From positions 16,095,378 to 16,159,377 of the forward strand of contig OY821519.1 in assembly GCA_963682025.1 (NCBI GenBank): DNA of 64,000 nucleotides, in the 5' to 3' direction. This DNA comes from Cordilura impudica. Lineage: Eukaryota > Arthropoda > Insecta > Diptera > Scathophagidae. The notes under the pieces were generated by a model. That model ran no database searches and was not told the DNA's origin. It saw only the letters and a list, made by a program, of their open reading frames with translations. A program made the translations under genes and the position numbers. Shown in pieces: positions 44,656 through 56,524 of the stretch (its first letter is position 1; every line of letters begins with the position of its first letter).

Positions 44656-45386
44656 AAACCTCACATCACAAATGTTTAAAATACTGGCGGAAGACCAATT
44701 TATGTTTTTTTTAAATTAAATTTCTGGGTACAGAGCAGTTAAGTCGACTAAGAATTTTCGATTGTCTACGCAGCGAAAATTGATTACGCTGCAACAACCG
44801 ATTTTGTTAACAACGAATTATGTGGTTGCAACAACTGAAATATTCGATTATGGGTTAAATTAGTTTAGTATAAATAAGGGCTTTCACTTCCAGGCGAAAT
44901 AGAATTAGTTTGAATCGAAACCCAGCAAAATATTCTGTTACAAAGAACATGTTCCCAATGATGAGGTTATAACAACAATTTTTGTTTAAAATTGTGCCAT
45001 AATCAAACGGTGCCTTCCTAGTTGGAAATCTTCCTTAAAAATTTTTGGAAAAAAAGAGACTCAGATACACCTGCTGGAAAAGGTATCCGTACGATTGAAA
45101 GTGAAAATTTTATATATTAAAAAATTGAATTGGGAATTGAATTTATTTCTTAAAAAGAACTTACGGAACGTATCTACTTCCATTTATCTCTTTACGATGA
45201 AAAAACCGCAGTATGGCAACTATAAGAACCAGAAAAAGTATTCGTACATTTACAATTAGAGGAATCCCACGAATTATGTAACGGTGTTTAGGTCTGTTAC
45301 GTCGAGTTTATTTTAGTAGAAGACAAACTTGTTTTATGAAGTTTATTGGACTTAATTATATCTCATTCGGAAACTACATTTTGAAA
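44656..45386. other. No gene recognised
   Basis: Unassigned. A TATAAATAAGGG at about 44868-44879 resembles a TATA box followed by a possible start region, and the surrounding 250 bp could be a solo LTR. I found no duplicated flanks or TG..CA ends to support that. Confidence 0.3.
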
Positions 45387-46185
45387 TGAAAGAAATCGGT
45401 GGTGACGAGAGAAAAATTGTGCTAAAGCTCAGACATGAGGGTAAATCTTTTCGTGAAGTAGCTCGGCTCATAGGTAGAAGGCGCACCTCAGTGCCAAGCT
45501 CAATGCGAGTGAAAAGTGAATTTTTTGGCGTGGGTAAAACAGAATCCCAGTATTAATGCTTCTCAAATTAGTTCTAAGGCCGAAGACTCCCTTAGCAAAG
45601 ACATGCATGAAGATACCCAAAATATTAAAATAAATCTGACTATCATGGTCATGTAGTACGTAGAAAGCCATTCATTTCCTTATGTGAATGGAAAAAAAAC
45701 TAATGAACTTTGCAAATGAGAATTTTTGGAACGTGTTTTATTTTTAGACGAAAGAAAAGAAAAAAGAAAAAATTTAGTTTGGTAAAAAGAGGAACTGCAT
45801 TAAATAAAGAAAATATTTAAACAATAATGGATCAAATAAGATACATAAACATTTAAAAACAACATTTAAAACGAAACACACAATAACTGGGCCTTGTGGA
45901 GAAGATTTTTGGTTCCATAAGGATAAGTAACAAAAACAAACGGCACTCTAAAATATTAAAAATCAAGTGAAATTACATTCACAATCACTCAATCTAACCC
46001 ATAAAGAGCATTTGTGGGATTTACTGGAGCACAGAATCCATCAGCATAAAATAACCTGAAAGGAAATGTCAAAAAGCGTCATTTTGGAGGAGGGGAGTAA
46101 AATAATTATAGAGGATACTTTAAAGTTAGTCGATGCCACATCGGCTGACAGAGGTCGTGGAATGCAAGTTACTAAATTCATTTTT
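45387..46185 (+). pseudogene. Tc1-like transposase pseudogene
   Basis: Decayed Tc1-family transposase, plus strand. MKEIGGDERKIVLKLRHEGK then SFREVARLIGRR form the first helix-turn-helix. YHGHVVRRKPFIS near 45640 corresponds to the linker G-R-V-A-R-R-K-P. LQMRIFGTCFIF / RRKKRKKKFSL is the ruined first catalytic block. EHLWDLLEHRIHQHKIT near 46008 follows the position of the catalytic glutamate. KSVILEEGSKIIIEDTLKLV and ADRGRGMQVTKF form the C-terminus. Many stops and a large internal loss. A different family from the intact Tc3-like element nearby. Confidence 0.7.
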
Positions 46186-46309
46186 TTTTGTATTAATATT
46201 TCAAATTTGCGAATACTTTTCTTCAGATTTTTTCCCCTTTTTACGTTTGAATGCAATAAACCTTAAATAAACTTGAAAAACTAAAAAATATTTTCATAAT
46301 TATTAGAAA

Positions 46310-48640
46310 CTAGCTGTAAGCCGATGAGCTTCGCTACAGCAATCGTAGCGAAATAAAAAAAACTGGGAATACATTTTATAGAAAACTATTTTATTTACAT
46401 TTGGCGATTTTCGAATATGTCGAATTGGCGATGTATGATTTTGTCCATTTTTGACTTTGGCTATTATTGTTTTTTGTGATTTTTATTTTTTGTTTTTTTT
46501 TTTTTTTGCGATTTTTGAGTTCGGCATTTTTAGATTTTGGCGTTTTTTGTTATTCGCGATTTTGGGTTTTTGGCGATTTTTCGTTTTGGCGTTTTTTGTT
46601 TCTTGCGTTTTTTGTTATTCGCGATTTTCGTTTATGATGATTTTTATTATTTGCGATTTTTGGTTTTGGCGATTTCTGAAATTGGCGATTTTTGATTTTG
46701 GCGATTTTTGAATTTGGCGATTTATGTTATTCGCGATTTTCGGTTGGGTCGATTTTTGATTTTTTCCTTTACCGATTTTGGCTTTTCTCGATTTTTGATT
46801 TTGGCGATTTTTGACACTTTGATTTTTGCGATTTTTGTTATTCGCGATTTTCGGTTCAGGCAATTTTTGGTTTTGGCGATTTTTGATTTTTGGCGATTTT
46901 TGTTTTTTGAGATTTTTGATTATGGCGATTTTTGTTATTCGCGATAAAAAACTGGGAAAATATTTTATAGAAAACTATTTTACTTACATTTGGCGATTTT
47001 TGAATATGTCGAATTGGCGCTTTTGAATTGGCGATTTTTGATTTTGGCGATTTTTGATTTTGGCGGTTTTTGACTTTGGCGATAATTGCTTTTCGTGATT
47101 TTTAATTTTTAATTTTGGCGATTTTTGTTATTCGCGATTTTAGATTTTGTGGATTTTTGCTTTTGGCGTCTTTTGTTTTTTGCGTTTTTTGTTATTCGCG
47201 ATTTTAGGTTATGTCGATTTTTATTATTCGCAATTTTTGGTTTTGGCGATTTTTGAATTTGGAGATTTTTGAATTTGGCGATTTTTGGTTTTAGCAATTA
47301 TTGAATTTGGCGATTTTTGTTATTAGCGATTTTCGGTTTGGTCGATTTTTGATTTTAGTGATTTTTGATATTGCCGATTTTTTCCTTTACCGATTTTGGC
47401 TTTTTCGATTTTTGATTTTGGCGATTTTTGACATTCGTGATTTTCGGTTTTGGAGATTTTTGATTTTGGCGATTTCGATTTTTGCGATTTTTGTTATTCG
47501 CGATTTTCGGTTCAGGCAATTTTTGGTTTTGGCGATTTTTGATTGGCGATTTTTTTTTTTTGAGATTTTTGATTGTGGCGATGTTTGTTATTCGCGATAA
47601 AAAATGGGAAAACATTTTATGGAAAACTATTTTATTTACATTTGGCGATTTTTGAATATGTCGAATTGGCGCTTTTGAATTGGCGATTTTTGATTTTGGC
47701 GATTATTGTTTTTTGTGATTTATAATTTTTAATTTTGGCGATTTTTGCTATTCGCGATTTTGGGTTTTGTGGATTTTTGCTTTTGGCGTCTTTTGTTTTT
47801 TGCGTTTTTTGTTATTCGCGATTTTCGGTTATGGTGATTTTTATTATTCGCGATCTTTGGTTTTGGCAATTTTTGAATTGGCGATTTTTGGTTTTAGAAA
47901 TTTTTGAATTTGGCGATTTTTGTTATTTGCGATTTTCGGTTTTGTCGATTTTTGATTTTAGTGATTTTTGATTTTGCCGATTTTTCCTTTACCGATTTTG
48001 GCCTCTCTCGATTTTTGATTTTGGCGATTTTTGACATTCGCGATTTTCGGTTTTGGAGATTTTTGATGTTGCTGATTTTGATTTTTGCGATTTTTGTTAT
48101 TCCCGATTTTTGGTTTTGGCGATTTTTGATTTTGGCGATTTTTGATTTTTGGCGATTTTTGCTTTTTGAGTATTTGATTTTGGCGATTTTGGTTATTCGC
48201 GATTTTCTCCGGTTTGGTCGATTTTTCATTTTAATGATTTTTGATTTCGCCGATTTTTTCCTTTACCGATTTTGGCTTTTCTCGATTTTTGATTTTTGGC
48301 GATTTTTGACATTCGCGATTTTCGGTTTCGAAGATTTTTGATCTTGGCGATTTTGATTTTTGTAATTCGCGATTTTCGGTTCAGGCAATGTTTGTATTTG
48401 GCGATGGTTGTGTTTTGTTATTTACGATTTTTGATTATGGCGATTTTTGTTATTCGCGATTTTCGGTTTTGGCGATTTTTGATTTTGTCGATTCCGCCCA
48501 TATTTTCCATGAGTTTCAAGACTGTCATTTTCATAGTACTTCATATATTTTTGTATAGGAGGTGCCACGCCCATTACTCCGATTCCTCCCATTTTTTGGG
48601 CAACTGCTCACATTAATAACTCATGAACTCAGACAAAGTC
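46310..48640 (-). mobile_element. Helitron-type element containing a minisatellite
   Basis: On the minus strand the left boundary is a Helitron-like 3' end: a hairpin TCGCTAC..GTAGCGA, then AGCTCATCGGCTTACAGCTAG without the last base, next to T. The related terminus GGGTTACATCTAG is at 33050. At the other side, after the minisatellite, 48490-48640 has ATTTTTGTATAGGAGGTGCC, ACGCCC and CTCAGACAAAG, as in the repeat at 32617-33330. This suggests one element spanning the whole stretch. The 5' TC end was not located, so the right limit is approximate. Confidence 0.5.
46390..48490. repeat. Large minisatellite with higher-order repeats
   Basis: About 2.1 kb of degenerate 15-17 bp units of the type TTTTGGCGATTTTTGA, mixed with GTTATTCGCGATTTTCGG variants. 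A longer marker containing AACTGGGAAAATATTTTATA, CTATTTTATTTACATTTGG and GAATATGTCGAATTGG recurs at 46348, 46945 and 47597. The array is therefore organised in higher-order units of about 597 and 652 bp plus a final one of about 890 bp. Long open frames on both strands (repeating FWRFLI on plus, NRQNQKS on minus) are by-products of the repeat and not genes. Confidence 0.9.
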
Positions 48641-48690
48641 CCTAGGCCCACTTGAAAAATCCAAAAAAAATATAGCTTATTTTTCCTTCC

Positions 48691-50075
48691 TATCTTATAA
48701 AAAAAAGATAATTAAGCTATCAAATTTTTTTCATATTTTTTCGTAGTATGACAGTTCCAATTTTTGGTGAACGGTTACTTTTGCTAGCAAGTCTTTCTAG
48801 CAGCAGTTCTAGCATATGTTTTAACCCTAGAAACATGTTCGGAATAATTTTGCTTGGAAATAAAGTATTTCAACTCCCAAAAATTATCAATAACACAACA
48901 ACTTTTTTAGGCCGCAAACAAATACTACTTATTATAGAAATCAAACAATTTATTGGGAACTACAATGACGTATTAAGAAATTCCTCGAACAATTTGCCAT
49001 AAAAAAACATTCTTGTTTGAAATACGTTCTTTCGCAAAGGTGGTCCCGATTTTTACGATCTTATTTAACTAGAAAACCACACAATCTAATCCTAAAACCA
49101 ACCATTTGTTGTGCTATTCTTAAAAAACAACAAAAAGAAGAAGAAAAAAACATCAAGAGCCCTGAATATGATAATGATAATGACTAAAACAAACAACGTA
49201 AATACTAAGTAATGCAATATTGGAGATGGTGAAATAAAACCAAAAGATATGAATGATATGGCATAAGTATTCTAATAATCCCTGGCCCCCTACATTTATG
49301 TTAACCCATATAACCAGCCAGTCAGCCACCTAGTCAGACAAGCATCCAACATCCCATACAGTTGCTTTGATTGTTCTGCGTGTTGTTTCTGTTTAAAGAT
49401 TCCCCTCCCACAATTTGTTTATAAGCAACTTTTTTGTATTTTTGTTTAATTTCTTAAAAATTTTCCCGCAAAACAATGAAAATGTCGAATAGTACTGGAT
49501 GTGTATGATATAGCTGTTGCTGGCTGTTGGTGTTGCTTGCTATTGATGCTGCTGTCACTGCTGATGCTGCTGTTGTTGCTGTTGCTGCTAGTTGGTATTC
49601 CCTGTCTTTATTTCTCTGTGCGTGTGTGTTTGTGTTTTACCTAATTTTGTTGTTTGTAGATGTTGTGGCATCTCGTTAAGTTGTTGTGATCGTTTGTTTG
49701 TTTTTGAAGGCAAAATTTGCATCTTGATGAGATTTGTGTTTTTATTTTGTATTATTTTTAGTGGTTTTCAGAGTTTGAAAGGTATTTATTCTTTTCTTAT
49801 ATGATCTATATTTAATGAAAATAAATTCTGGGATAGAATTTTGATTTTGAACATATAAAGAGCCTTCAAGAGTTTTGCCAAAATCATTAGCTAAGATTTG
49901 CTAGAAATACAATTATGAATGCTAAAAGAATAACATTTTCATTGCTTACAAAGGAAGAACTTCATCGGTTGTAGTTTTAAACAACCTCCACAGATGTCAG
50001 TATACATAAGTTATTGTGAATAAACTTTTGTATAAAGAAAATTTTTAATACTCAAATTATTTTTGGGAATTACAA
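48691..50075. other. No element recognised; trinucleotide-rich
   Basis: Ordinary-looking noncoding DNA. A GCTGTTGCTG-type imperfect repeat runs at 49513-49592, and GTGTGTGT lies near 49620. No exon or transposon motif recognised. Confidence 0.45.
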
Positions 50076-50077
50076 AT

Positions 50078-50812
50078 TGATAATAGAAAATAATCATAAG
50101 CCAAATTTGAGTGGCATTGTTATTAACTTTCTTGCCTTCTGATATGAAAACTTTCATATCGAGTGCTATATGTATATGGGGACTAGGTGGAAGAATGGAC
50201 CGATCCAGACCATACTAGCAGAGTCAGCCCTCAAAATTCGAGTGCAAATTCTAGAAAATTTTATTTTTCATTTAATAAATAATTTTATAAGAGCCTAAAG
50301 GTATGCCAATCAATTTTAGCCAATTCACAATTCACCAGTTTTTACATAAAATTAATTAAATTTTATTAAAAATATTAAATATATAAATGGGTTTGTCAAT
50401 AAATAAGTTTAAAGGAGCCTAAAGTTATGCTAATCAATTTTAGCCATTTCACAATTCAACACAGAGCTTTTGATATTTATAATAAGCACACACACAGTAT
50501 GTGTTTTAAGTATGTGTTAGTAGCATGTGTTAATAGCGGTGCAAATCTGTAAATCTGGTGGACAGCTCAAAAGAAATACCTTTCAAATGAGGTATGTTTG
50601 GTCAACATCGGTTATTAACTACAGTTTTTATATCGGTCACAAGCAATCGCCCTATCTATTAATATTATAGTTATTTGGTAAGCTCGCTTATTATTTGCAA
50701 ACACTTATACAAACCAAATTTGAGTAAAATCTGTGATTTTTTTTTATAGATTTAAGTGAAGATCGGGATACTACTTCATATGTAGGCTATGACATTTTTA
50801 AAACACTTGGTG
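50078..50812 (+). mobile_element. Helentron, copy 5, interrupted by a Helitron
   Basis: Left piece 50078-50214 (CATAAGCCAAATTTGAGTGG to CGATCCAGACCATA). Right piece 50674-50812 (TTTGGTAAGC to AGTGAAGATCGGGATACTAC, then TATGTAGGCTATGACA). Neither end of the Helentron is present. Joining the pieces gives GACCATATTTGG, exactly as in uninterrupted copies (e.g. 52076-52087), so the Helitron inside added no target duplication. Confidence 0.75.
50215..50673 (-). mobile_element. Non-autonomous Helitron, CTAGCAG family, copy 5
   Basis: Minus orientation; 3' GGGCTGACTCTGCTAG at 50215, 5' end near 50673 with CTATAATATTAATAG. An internal duplication repeats the stretch around GAGCCTAAAGGTATGC (50291 and about 50416). 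459 bp. Confidence 0.8.
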
Positions 50813-51424
50813 TACCTTGCGCCGTCGCACTAAGGAGTATTCGTACTGAAAAGCTGGCAAAAAATCAACATTGTAAATTGCGTTTTAACCCATGAAATAA
50901 TTTTAATCGCATAGTTAATTGACCACTAAATCATGTTCTAACGATAAAATAACAATATAGAAAACTTTGCGTAGCCGGGAAACCGTTGAAGTTGAGATTT
51001 TCCAATTAATTGATATGAAATTTTCTGATGAATCGAAGAAGGGCAATGTTTACGTTCTTTGAAAGTCCAGCAAACGCTTAATGCTAAGAGTTATATTTAG
51101 TGTGTTAGTTAACTGATACATAAGTTACGTTTAAGTCAACAAAACGCTTCGTTTTGTACCCTTACTTAACTTTAATTCCCCTTTTCTTAGGTGCACCTAA
51201 AAATTGAGAAGTTAAAAAAAATATGCCTGTATGTTGGAACTTTTGTTTATGAGCCCCGTTTCGCCCCATTAAGATATGGATACAGTTTGTAGTTTGACAT
51301 ATATTGTAACAAAATTTCGCAGGTGCAGGTTGCACAAACTTGCACTTCGGTGTTTTGCAAGCCAAAAAACTAATAAAAATTGAGCGTGTTACGGTATTTG
51401 TCGGAACTTTTGGTAATATAATGG
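50813..51424. other. No gene recognised
   Basis: Unassigned. The 51162-51458 open stretch is not supported by any recognisable domain. The part after 51180 may belong to the same repeat as the tandem array that follows. Confidence 0.35.
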
Positions 51425-51745
51425 TTTTGGAGGTCGCTGAATTCGAATCTGAATTCAAAATTTCAAAAATTTAAATGGCGGACAGATTCGAGATCGCCGA
51501 CCCCGAAAACCCCTTAAGACAAAGTTAGGTGTGAATGCGCTTAGTTTTAAGAAGAAAGGTCCGCCATTTTGATTTTGATATTTTGTATTCAGATTTGAGA
51601 TCAGCGACCCCGAAAACCCCTTAAGACAAAGTTTAGTGGAAATGCGCTTAGGTTTGAAAAAAAAAATGGTCCGCCATTTTGTGTCCGCCATTTTGATTTT
51701 CGATATTTTGAATTCAGATTTGATATCAACGATCCCGAAAACTAA
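51425..51745. repeat. Tandem repeat of about 107-126 bp
   Basis: Three diverged direct units marked by ATTCAGATTTGAGATCA-like words, CCCCGAAAACCCCTTAAGAC, AATGCGCTTAG and GGTCCGCCATTTTGATTTT. The CCCCGAAAA marker starts at 51501, 51608 and (degenerate) 51733. The 99-codon open frame on the minus strand across it is a by-product of the repeat. Confidence 0.75.
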
Positions 51746-51861
51746 ATAGTACACATATTTACGCGGATCCGAAGTGCGCCGGTGAAAGATTTAAAAAACA
51801 TTGCGCGATTTTCATTATGAAAAATGACCCACTTTTAAAAATGAAAAATGAGCAAAAAAAA

Positions 51862-52607
51862 ACAAGTAAGATAATTATAGGCTAGACGGACTATACGATA
51901 CCCTATACCATGATTTAGAGACCCTATCTCTTCGGTCCAACTAATTGGATATACAAAATAAGCATAAACCAAATTTGAGTGGCATTCTTATTAATATTTT
52001 TGGCTGCAGATATGAAAAAGTTCATATCGGGTGCTATGTTTATATGGGGACTAGGTCGAAAAATGGACCGATCCTGACCATATTTGGTAAAGTCACTTAT
52101 ATTTTGAAAAAATATATACAAACCAAATTTGGAAAAAATCTGTGCAATATTTTTGTTTTTTGATAGATTTAAGTGAAGACTGGGAAGCAGTTCTATATGG
52201 GGCCTATGACTAAGAATTGTCCTTTGGTGATTATTTTTGGATTATTGGATATAATAAACATATACAAACCGAATTTGATCTATATGATAATTTGGATCTT
52301 ATGGCAATTTATGTGTATTTCATAGGGGTAATTTGTATGGGGACTAGTTCTGAACATGGACCGAATTTCACCAATTTCAATAGCGTCCATCCGTTAAAAG
52401 CTTACGTACCAATTTTCATCAAAATATATTCATTTTTGCGACCTGTAGTTTGATTACAAGGTTTAGATGGACACACAGACGGACGGACGGTCATCGCTAA
52501 ATCGACTCAGAAAGTGATTCTAAGTCGATCGGTATAATAAAAGATGGGTAGTTACAAACAGGAGCACAAAGTCATCATTCGCAAACCACATAGTGGTATT
52601 GGGTATA
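51862..52607 (+). mobile_element. Non-autonomous Helentron, copy 6
   Basis: ACAAGTAAGATAATTATAGG start with damaged palindrome, ATACCCTATACCA, body, short GGAC array (52480-52490), CGACTCAGAAAGTGATTC, terminal hairpin AACCACATAGTGGT and TTGGGTATAA. A 17-base stretch before the hairpin (TCTAGGTCAAATATTTT in other copies) is missing. Confidence 0.8.
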
Positions 52608-52814
52608 AAAAAATGTATGAAAATTTGCGTCATTTCTCATTTCTTCATTTGAGGGAATTTTGTATGGGAGAATTTTTTTGGGCCATTTCTCATTTTTTGG
52701 GTAACTTTTCATTGGACGATATTTTCTAGAGCCCAGAACAAAACTATGGCCTGAGGAAAATACATTTTTTAATTTTTGAAAATTAACAGACAAAAGAAAA
52801 AATTTTTACGTATT

Positions 52815-53070
52815 TTATAAACAAAATTCCCTCCAACCACTGTTCAGAGGGTATTTGCGAGAGCAACTCGAGTCTACGTAGCGATGTCCGTCTGTCCGTC
52901 TTTCTTTCTCTCTGTGGAAATCACTCTCATTCATAAAATAAAACATTTAATCATTTAAACGTAAGATAATATTGATTTTCAATATCACTGTCCAACAGCA
53001 TTTTTGGAACAGAATAGCGACCCTATAATTCTGAAAGGGTATGTTGAGTAGATCATTTTTGTAGAACAAA
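52815..53070 (+). repeat. Possible Helentron-like fragment
   Basis: AGGGTATTTGCGAGAG, TCTACGTAGCGATGTCCGTC, TGTCCGTC and GGGTATGTTGAG resemble a DINE-1-type repeat of a different subfamily. It is related in layout to 11035-11330. No termini established. Confidence 0.35.
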
Positions 53071-53246
53071 CTTATGGTCCAGCACGTCTGAGTATTTTTT
53101 TACAGTGGGTCAAAGTTTTCATTTTTTGGTCGAAGGGAGCATTATACTATATGAAAAAAATGCTGTAAGTTAATGTCTGAGAAAATTCTTATGGTCAGAG
53201 TTGTATTGTGGAATTGTATGAGGATTATTTTTGTGGAAGATCTTAA

Positions 53247-54409
53247 CCCTCTAACTGGCCTCTTTATGGGTCAATTTGACCCTTTTTTCGAGAAAATGAA
53301 AAAATATCCTTTAAAAAAGGACATTTAAGGATTAAAATATTCTACGAAAATGTTTGCCGGAAAATTTCAGTGGGGCTCACCAAAGACACCATTGTTGTAA
53401 ATAAAGCTCTTTACGCTTAATTAGCAAAATTATACACCAACATATACAAAACAGGTAAAAACGGCGTCAAGTTCGGCCGGGCCAAACACTGAGTTCTCGC
53501 ATCTAGTCAGCTGTGACTTACAAATCGGGTGTGATATTTATTAAAATTAATAATAAAAAATTAAAGAAAAAATTCAAGCATAATTGAGCTACTAAGCAGT
53601 ACATATCGGGTGTGATTTTTACTAAAATTAATATAAAAAAAGAAAAATTAAAGCTTAAATAAGCATGGCGGATTCTGTTTGCAAATTAAGAGATTGGTTT
53701 TGTTTTATTTGTGGACATTTTCCGCACCATCAAAGCAGAAGAAAGATATTGCCTACAATTGAAAAACCATATTTTCTTTTCTTTGGAATACGATTTTTAT
53801 CTGAAGCTTGGATACCAAAAACCGTATGTACTACTTGCGAAAGTGGTCTTTTAACCTGGTACAAAGCGGTACTAAGGCGCTGCCATTTTCTGCTCCTATT
53901 ACATGGATTGAACCTGAAGATCACAAATCAGATACATGCTATTTCTGCATAAATTACAAATTTGGTAGAAGCCAAAAGCACTACGCGACAATGACATACG
54001 AAGCAACAAATAATGCCATTTTACAGAAACCTTGACCCATCGGAACATTCACGTCAAGATAAATACAGGAAAGCGTATTAATTTTAATCTTTAATCCATT
54101 GTCATACTACTGCTATTTCCCAATTCCCTTTTACTCGAAAATTTGAAGCAAAAAAATAAATATGTACATACTATAATAAACCAGTATTAAAACAAAATTA
54201 TAATTTTTTATAGAAGTTGGCGTGTAATTTTGCCAATTAATCGTTAAGAGCTTTATTTACAACAATGGTGTCTTTGGTGAGCCCCACTGAAATTTTCCGG
54301 CAAACATTTTCGTACAATATTTTAATCCTTAAATGTCCTTTTTTAAAGGATATTTTTTGATTTTCTCGAAAAAGGGTCAAATTGACCCATAAAGAGACCA
54401 GTTAGAGGG
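53247..54409. mobile_element. TTAA-bounded element with 190-bp inverted repeats
   Basis: Left TTAA (53243-53246) then CCCTCTAACTGG; right end CCAGTTAGAGGG followed by TCAA (54410-54413), a one-base variant of TTAA. The inverted repeats run about 190 bp (53247-53436 against 54217-54409) with a few mismatches. They include the palindrome GGGTCAATTTGACCC close to each end, a feature I associate with piggyBac-like elements. The interior holds a short cysteine-rich gene and no transposase, so the element would need one supplied in trans. 1163 bp. Confidence 0.75.
53665..54035 (+). pseudogene. Small cysteine-rich (CxxC) protein inside TTAA element
   Basis: Starts MADSVCKLRDWFCFICGHFP (ATG 53665) and continues IRFLSEAWIPKTVCTTCESG and LLTWYKAV. 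After a one-base shift near 53880 it continues KALPFSAPITWIEPEDHKSD, TCYFCINYKFGRSQKHY and TYEATNNAILQKP, with a stop at 54033. Three CxxC pairs (CFIC, CTTC, CYFC) suggest zinc binding. The W-x-E-P-x-D/N-H-x-x-D-x-C-Y-F-C pattern resembles short proteins scattered through insect genomes in repeat contexts; that link is from memory. It is the only gene of the element and lies between the inverted repeats, so it is either captured cargo or an element-encoded accessory protein. One frameshift makes this copy a probable pseudogene, unless a small intron bridges it. Confidence 0.6.
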
Positions 54410-54422
54410 TCAAGATCTTCAC

Positions 54423-54815
54423 ATTTTTAGACTACTCATTAATGGATGTAATAAACACATACAAACCCAATTTGAGTAAGATCTATATGACAATTTGGAT
54501 GTTATGGCAATTTATGTCGATTTCATAGGGGTCATTTGTATGGGGGCTAGATCTAAACATGCACCGATTCTCACCAATTTCAATAGCGTTCATCCTATGG
54601 CCAATAAAATCTTACATACCAAATTTCATCAAAATATATTCATATTTGCGACCTGCAGTTGGATTACAAAGTTTACCTGGACACACAGAGGGACGGACGG
54701 ACGGACGGACATCGATCGGTATAATTAAAGATGGATCTAGGTCAAATATTTTTGGTAGTTACAAACAGCAGCACAAAGTCATTATACCAAAGCCACGTAG
54801 TGGTATAGGGTACAA
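54423..54815 (+). mobile_element. Non-autonomous Helentron, copy 7, 5'-truncated
   Basis: Only the right half: TTTTTAGACTACTCATTAAT onward, GGAC array (about 54692-54712), TAAAGATGGATCTAGGTCAA, end hairpin AGCCACGTAGTGGT and ATAGGGTA. It begins 14 bases after the TTAA-bounded element ends. Confidence 0.8.
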
Positions 54816-56395
54816 AAATAAAAAAAAAATAATGGGCTGCTTCTTGCTGGGAATATGTTGGCATCCATAAAAAACACAAGAAGCGAATTGTCGTGACAAC
54901 CCTAGCATTATTTAAAATGTACTTCATAGGATCCATACAAGACAACTTCCGTCCTATGACAAGCCCATGTTAAATACATTGGTGATGAGCCAGCTTTTCA
55001 CCCAGAAAAGCATATTTTTCACTTCTTTCCATGCTCTCTTTTTTTTCGTGATGTACTATACAAAACCAACCAGATCTATCTAACAAAATATTATAAAAAT
55101 CGAAATTAAAAAAATCTGAATCTAAATATTTTTAAAACCACTTAAGAATTCATTCTTTTATGGTGTCGACTATTATGATGTGCTTGAATGTTTGTAGAAT
55201 TCCGAATTTTATGTCTTTTTGTGAGCGTGTGATGTACTCGTGTGTTGATCTGTTGTGTAGCAGCATGCATTTTGTTTCTTTGAAGTTTTCGCACTTTTTT
55301 TGTGAAAAAAAAATTCTTTCTGTTGTTTAATATCTGTTGTTGTTATATTTATAATTTTTTTTTTTTCAAATAATGAGTTTTTCATTAGAAATATAATTTT
55401 TTTTTATTTTTACTTGTGATGATGATTTGTAGTATTTTTTTTTTATTTACAGTGAAGATATTTGTTTGTTCCTTGTAATGAGAAACTATTTTTTTTGGGA
55501 TAATGGTTTATTTTATGGTTAAAAAATTTTTACTTTTATTTTAAAATAAATTTTTATTAAATTTTCGTTATTAAGTTAAATTGTTTTATCGTTTTTTACT
55601 GAGGTATAATGTCAGCCGGGGGACTGCCTTGTCCCCATATAACGATGGGACAAAAATAGAAGGAGTTGTCATAGATTTTCGAAATATAGTACACTAAGAT
55701 AAAATGCTTTAATCAAGAAAAATATGAATTTTTGAGAAAATCGGACCAAGGACACGCCCACCTCCCATATGATTTAAAATAATAAATTGTTACTTTGGCT
55801 ACATCAATGAACGAAAAATTATGAAAATCTGTGCATATGATACATATAAGCCTAGTAATGTGTGTGTCAATCCTCATTGTAATTGCTACAAGGATTCTAG
55901 GTCCTACCATATATCCTTTATTTTCAATACGCTATAACGCACAGAAACAGTAACCGATATTCATGAAACGGCACCTAGATTGATATTTACTTAACACATA
56001 TTTTTACTAAATTAAATAAAATCGAACTGAAAATTGGAAAATATAAAAATATCCATTTTTTAAAAATGAGTTTAAAATACCTTTGCAAGAAGACATTAAA
56101 ATAGAGGGAGTGACAAATGCACCACTTCCTTTTTTTTATATAAAATGATTAAGAAGATATCTCGTTCTATTTTTAGATTCACTGTTGTATTAAACCCTTG
56201 TATGTTAGTAAACTTTGGGCAAAAATCGTGAATTTTAAAATTTTTTAAATAAATTTTTTTTATTTTAGCTTTGGCAAAATGTTTTTTATAATTTTTTAAT
56301 AATTTATTAGACAATTATATAAACTTGTAAAAACAGAAAAACACAATTAAAGTAAACATTAAATAACAAAAAATAAATAGTTATAAGTTATAACT
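54816..56395. other. No gene recognised
   Basis: T-rich between 55260 and 55600. At 55620-55920 there are phrases such as GGACACGCCCACCTCCCATA that recall the Helitron-like repeats at 61.3-62.6 kb, but no ends are visible. Confidence 0.35.
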
Positions 56396-56524
56396 AAGCA
56401 TCATCGCTACTTGATCCTTCCCAAAACCAATTTTCACTTAATAAAGAACTTATTTAATTTTCTTCTCTATCGACAGTTTCTCTTAGTATATATTTTTCAA
56501 TTTCTTCATCTACCAATTTATATT

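Noticed and set aside
44860..45000. TATAAATAAGGG region as a solo LTR
   Set aside because: No TG..CA ends, no primer-binding site and no flanking duplication found.
46451..48616. Long open frames on both strands (up to 145 codons) with Phe/Ile/Arg or Lys/Asn/Gln repeats
   Set aside because: They follow directly from the TTTTGGCGATTTTTGA minisatellite, whose units lack stops in several frames. No start context or domain.
51455..51754. 99-codon frame on the minus strand
   Set aside because: It is a translation of the tandem repeat at 51425-51745.
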